Of a stretch of DNA of 64,000 nt, positions 62,516 to 64,000 are shown piece by piece (position 1 is the first letter of the stretch; each line of letters opens with the position of its first letter). A model generated the notes under the pieces. That model saw only the letters and a list, made by a program, of their open reading frames with translations. It searched no databases and was not told the DNA's origin. Source of the stretch: Lachnospiraceae bacterium (GTDB lineage: Bacteria; Bacillota; Clostridia; Lachnospirales; Lachnospiraceae); contig AP025573.1 in the NCBI GenBank assembly GCA_022845895.1, forward strand, positions 1,646,501 to 1,710,500, given 5' to 3'. The position numbers and the translations under genes are program-made.

Positions 62516-63943
62516 ATGAAAAAAAGAATTGTATGTGCATGCATCATAGCTCTGGTTACGGGCATGACGGCAGGATGTGCGGGAAAGGCCGGTAATGGGG
62601 CAGATGCCGATAATCCTACCGTGATAGAGATAGAGACATATTACAACGGGGCAGCCAAAATAGCGCTCGATGAACTGGTTGAAGAATTCAACGATACCGT
62701 TGGAGATGAAAAAGGGATTTTCGTAAAGGCAAGCAGCAGCGGGGATATGGGCGAACTCTTCCAGAACCTGGAAAATGAGCTGGAGAAAGAGGAAGAGGAC
62801 AGAGACCTTCCTGACATATTCAGCTGCTATGGTTCCAACGCCATGGAATTTGAGGAAGAGGGCCTGCTGGCTGATCTGGACGATTACTTTACGAAGGATG
62901 AGCTGGATGAGTATGTAGACGAGTATATCGAGGAAGGCAGAATAGGAAAGGATAAGCCGCTCGTCGTGTTCCCGATAGCGAAGTCGACGGAAGTGATGAC
63001 GATTAATAAAACCGACTGGGATAAGTTCGCGCTGGAGACCGGTTCCGATCTGAGGCAGCTTTCTACATGGGAAGGCCTGGCCGACACGGCGGAAGCTTTT
63101 TATGAATGGTCCGGTGGCAAAGCCCTGTTCGGACGTGACGCATATGCCAATTATATGCTTGCAGGCGCACATCAGCTCGGAGAAGATATGTTTGAGGTTA
63201 AAGATGGAAAGGTAGCCATCCAGATGGACCGGGATGTCATGAAAAAGCTGTGGGATAACTATTATGTCCCTTATGTAAATGGGTACTATACGAGCATTGG
63301 AAGGTTCCGTTCTGATGATATGAAGACAGGAGACCTCATCGTGGCAATCGGCTCCTCTTCCGGAGGTTCCTACTATGCCCAGGAGGTGACCGTAGGCGAC
63401 AATGATCCATATCCGATTGAGACGATGGTAATGCCGGTGCCTAACTTTGAGGGTGCAGAGGCTGTAGTGACACAGCAGGGAGCTGGTATGGCGGTCGTAA
63501 AATCAGAGAAAGAGAAAGAGGAGGCAGCAGCCACCTTTTTGAAATGGTTTACAGATGTGGATGCCAACAGCAGGTTCAGCATGGCATCTTCCTATCTGCC
63601 GGTCAAGAAAAGTGCCAATGATATGGAATTATTAGAAAAGATTGTCAAGGAAAATAATATTGAGTGGAACGATATCGTTCGGGATACGATAGAAGTTGCA
63701 TTTGAAGAATGTAATACATATGATCTGTATACGATGACTCCGTTTAAAGGAAGCGACAGCTGCCGTTATATAATCGAAGATTCTCTTCAGAAAAAGGCCG
63801 CTGCGGACAGAGAGACGGTGGTAGAGCAGCTGGGGGCAGGAAAGTCTCAGGAGGAGGCCGTCTCCGGGCTATTGACAGAGGAGAACTTTGAAATATGGTA
63901 TAATGAGCTGAGCACACAGCTGAAGGAAGCTGTTCAAAGCTAG
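62516..63943 (+). CDS. Extracellular solute-binding lipoprotein
   Basis: A 475-residue lipoprotein. The signal peptide ends in GMTAGC (lipobox cysteine about 22). The rest has the periplasmic-binding-protein plan of ABC importers: an N-terminal lobe (VIEIETYYNGAAKIALDELVEEF, DLPDIFSCYGSNAMEFEEEGLLADLDDYF) and a second lobe with PIETMVMPVPNF and QQGAGMAVVKSEKEKEEAAATFLKW. Its length suits carbohydrate or oligosaccharide binders. GGGAGG precedes the ATG at 62516 by 7 nt. The next frame opens 10 nt downstream, so it may belong to a sensor operon instead of a transporter. Confidence 0.88.
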   Translation: MKKRIVCACIIALVTGMTAGCAGKAGNGADADNPTVIEIETYYNGAAKIALDELVEEFNDTVGDEKGIFVKASSSGDMGELFQNLENELEKEEEDRDLPDIFSCYGSNAMEFEEEGLLADLDDYFTKDELDEYVDEYIEEGRIGKDKPLVVFPIAKSTEVMTINKTDWDKFALETGSDLRQLSTWEGLADTAEAFYEWSGGKALFGRDAYANYMLAGAHQLGEDMFEVKDGKVAIQMDRDVMKKLWDNYYVPYVNGYYTSIGRFRSDDMKTGDLIVAIGSSSGGSYYAQEVTVGDNDPYPIETMVMPVPNFEGAEAVVTQQGAGMAVVKSEKEKEEAAATFLKWFTDVDANSRFSMASSYLPVKKSANDMELLEKIVKENNIEWNDIVRDTIEVAFEECNTYDLYTMTPFKGSDSCRYIIEDSLQKKAAADRETVVEQLGAGKSQEEAVSGLLTEENFEIWYNELSTQLKEAVQS

Positions 63944-63953
63944 GAAGTCGTAA

Positions 63954-64000
63954 ATGATGAATATGAAAAGAATTTCGATTCGAAAAAAGCTGCTGGTGGT
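63954..64000 (+). CDS. Partial CDS, start of a probable membrane sensor
   Basis: ATG at 63954 (with ATGs at 63957 and 63963) gives ...KRISIRKKLLVV, cut by the window end. The Ile-Ser-Ile-Arg-Lys-Lys start is common in membrane histidine kinases and diguanylate cyclases. It lies 10 nt after the solute-binding gene. Product type is inference only. Confidence 0.4.
   Translation, partial: MMNMKRISIRKKLLV

Overview
The window looks like a chromosome segment of a spore-forming Lachnospiraceae-type Firmicute (Clostridium cluster XIVa; Dorea or [Clostridium] scindens-like). Supporting signs are the Bacillus/Clostridium-style block cysE-cysS-mrnC-rlmB-sigH behind a cysteine T-box, strong AGGAGG ribosome binding sites, TTGACA/TATAAT promoters, Firmicute-type LexA boxes, clade II PurL, hexameric GdhA, and coding G+C near 50%. 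Genus is inference.

Region 1 (1-22.0 kb, minus strand) is a phage-tail element with no capsid, portal or terminase gene in view. Its promoter at 22.1 kb has a perfect LexA palindrome in the spacer. Transcription then runs through a small protein and a 912-residue single-chain RNA polymerase of the QDE-1/YonO two-barrel family (motif DVDGD). A LexA-boxed gap follows, then a phi-LC3 holin, two small tail-module proteins, a likely tail tube protein, an internal terminator, chaperone-like genes and the tape measure genes, ending with a Dit-like protein at the left edge. Tape measure coding is split by what I read as group I introns, in two copies. Each has a constant-N-terminus exon 1, a ribozyme of about 470 nt (P1 with U.G, P3, P7, P8 and omega-G identifiable), then zinc-ribbon genes on the opposite strand inside the intron, then exon 2. 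The module is tandemly duplicated with an offset of exactly 6366 bp. The two 1.2 kb repeats are about 99% identical, the tape bodies differ, and the right-hand body is truncated at the junction.

Region 2 (22.2-26.8 kb, plus strand) is a three-gene DNA-repair operon: a radical SAM protein, a TIGR03915/DUF4130 partner, and an XPD/DinG-like helicase with an N-terminal nuclease domain. It is divergent from the tail element and also has a LexA box between -35 and -10, so DNA damage should induce both directions.

Region 3 (26.8-42.8 kb) is mostly core metabolism: a LysR regulator, a TIGR01906 membrane protein, purL, an unrecognised 445-residue protein, gdhA, tRNA-Met and tRNA-Val, ispF, a GNAT protein, aroD, a two-component system preceded by a 12-codon leader ORF, and a thioredoxin-reductase-like flavoprotein without its CxxC.

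Region 4 (42.8-53.8 kb) holds the T-box operon (cysE, cysS, mrnC, rlmB, sigH), tRNA-Thr, two MATE exporters (one in an autoregulated MarR operon), glnS and a MocR regulator. Region 5 (53.8-64 kb) has cardiolipin synthase, small envelope proteins, an XRE regulator, a Ser/Thr kinase divergent from a second HTH protein, purA, a SEC-C protein, a YdcF protein and a solute-binding lipoprotein. The strand and coordinates of all these come from reading the sequence; no database search was run.
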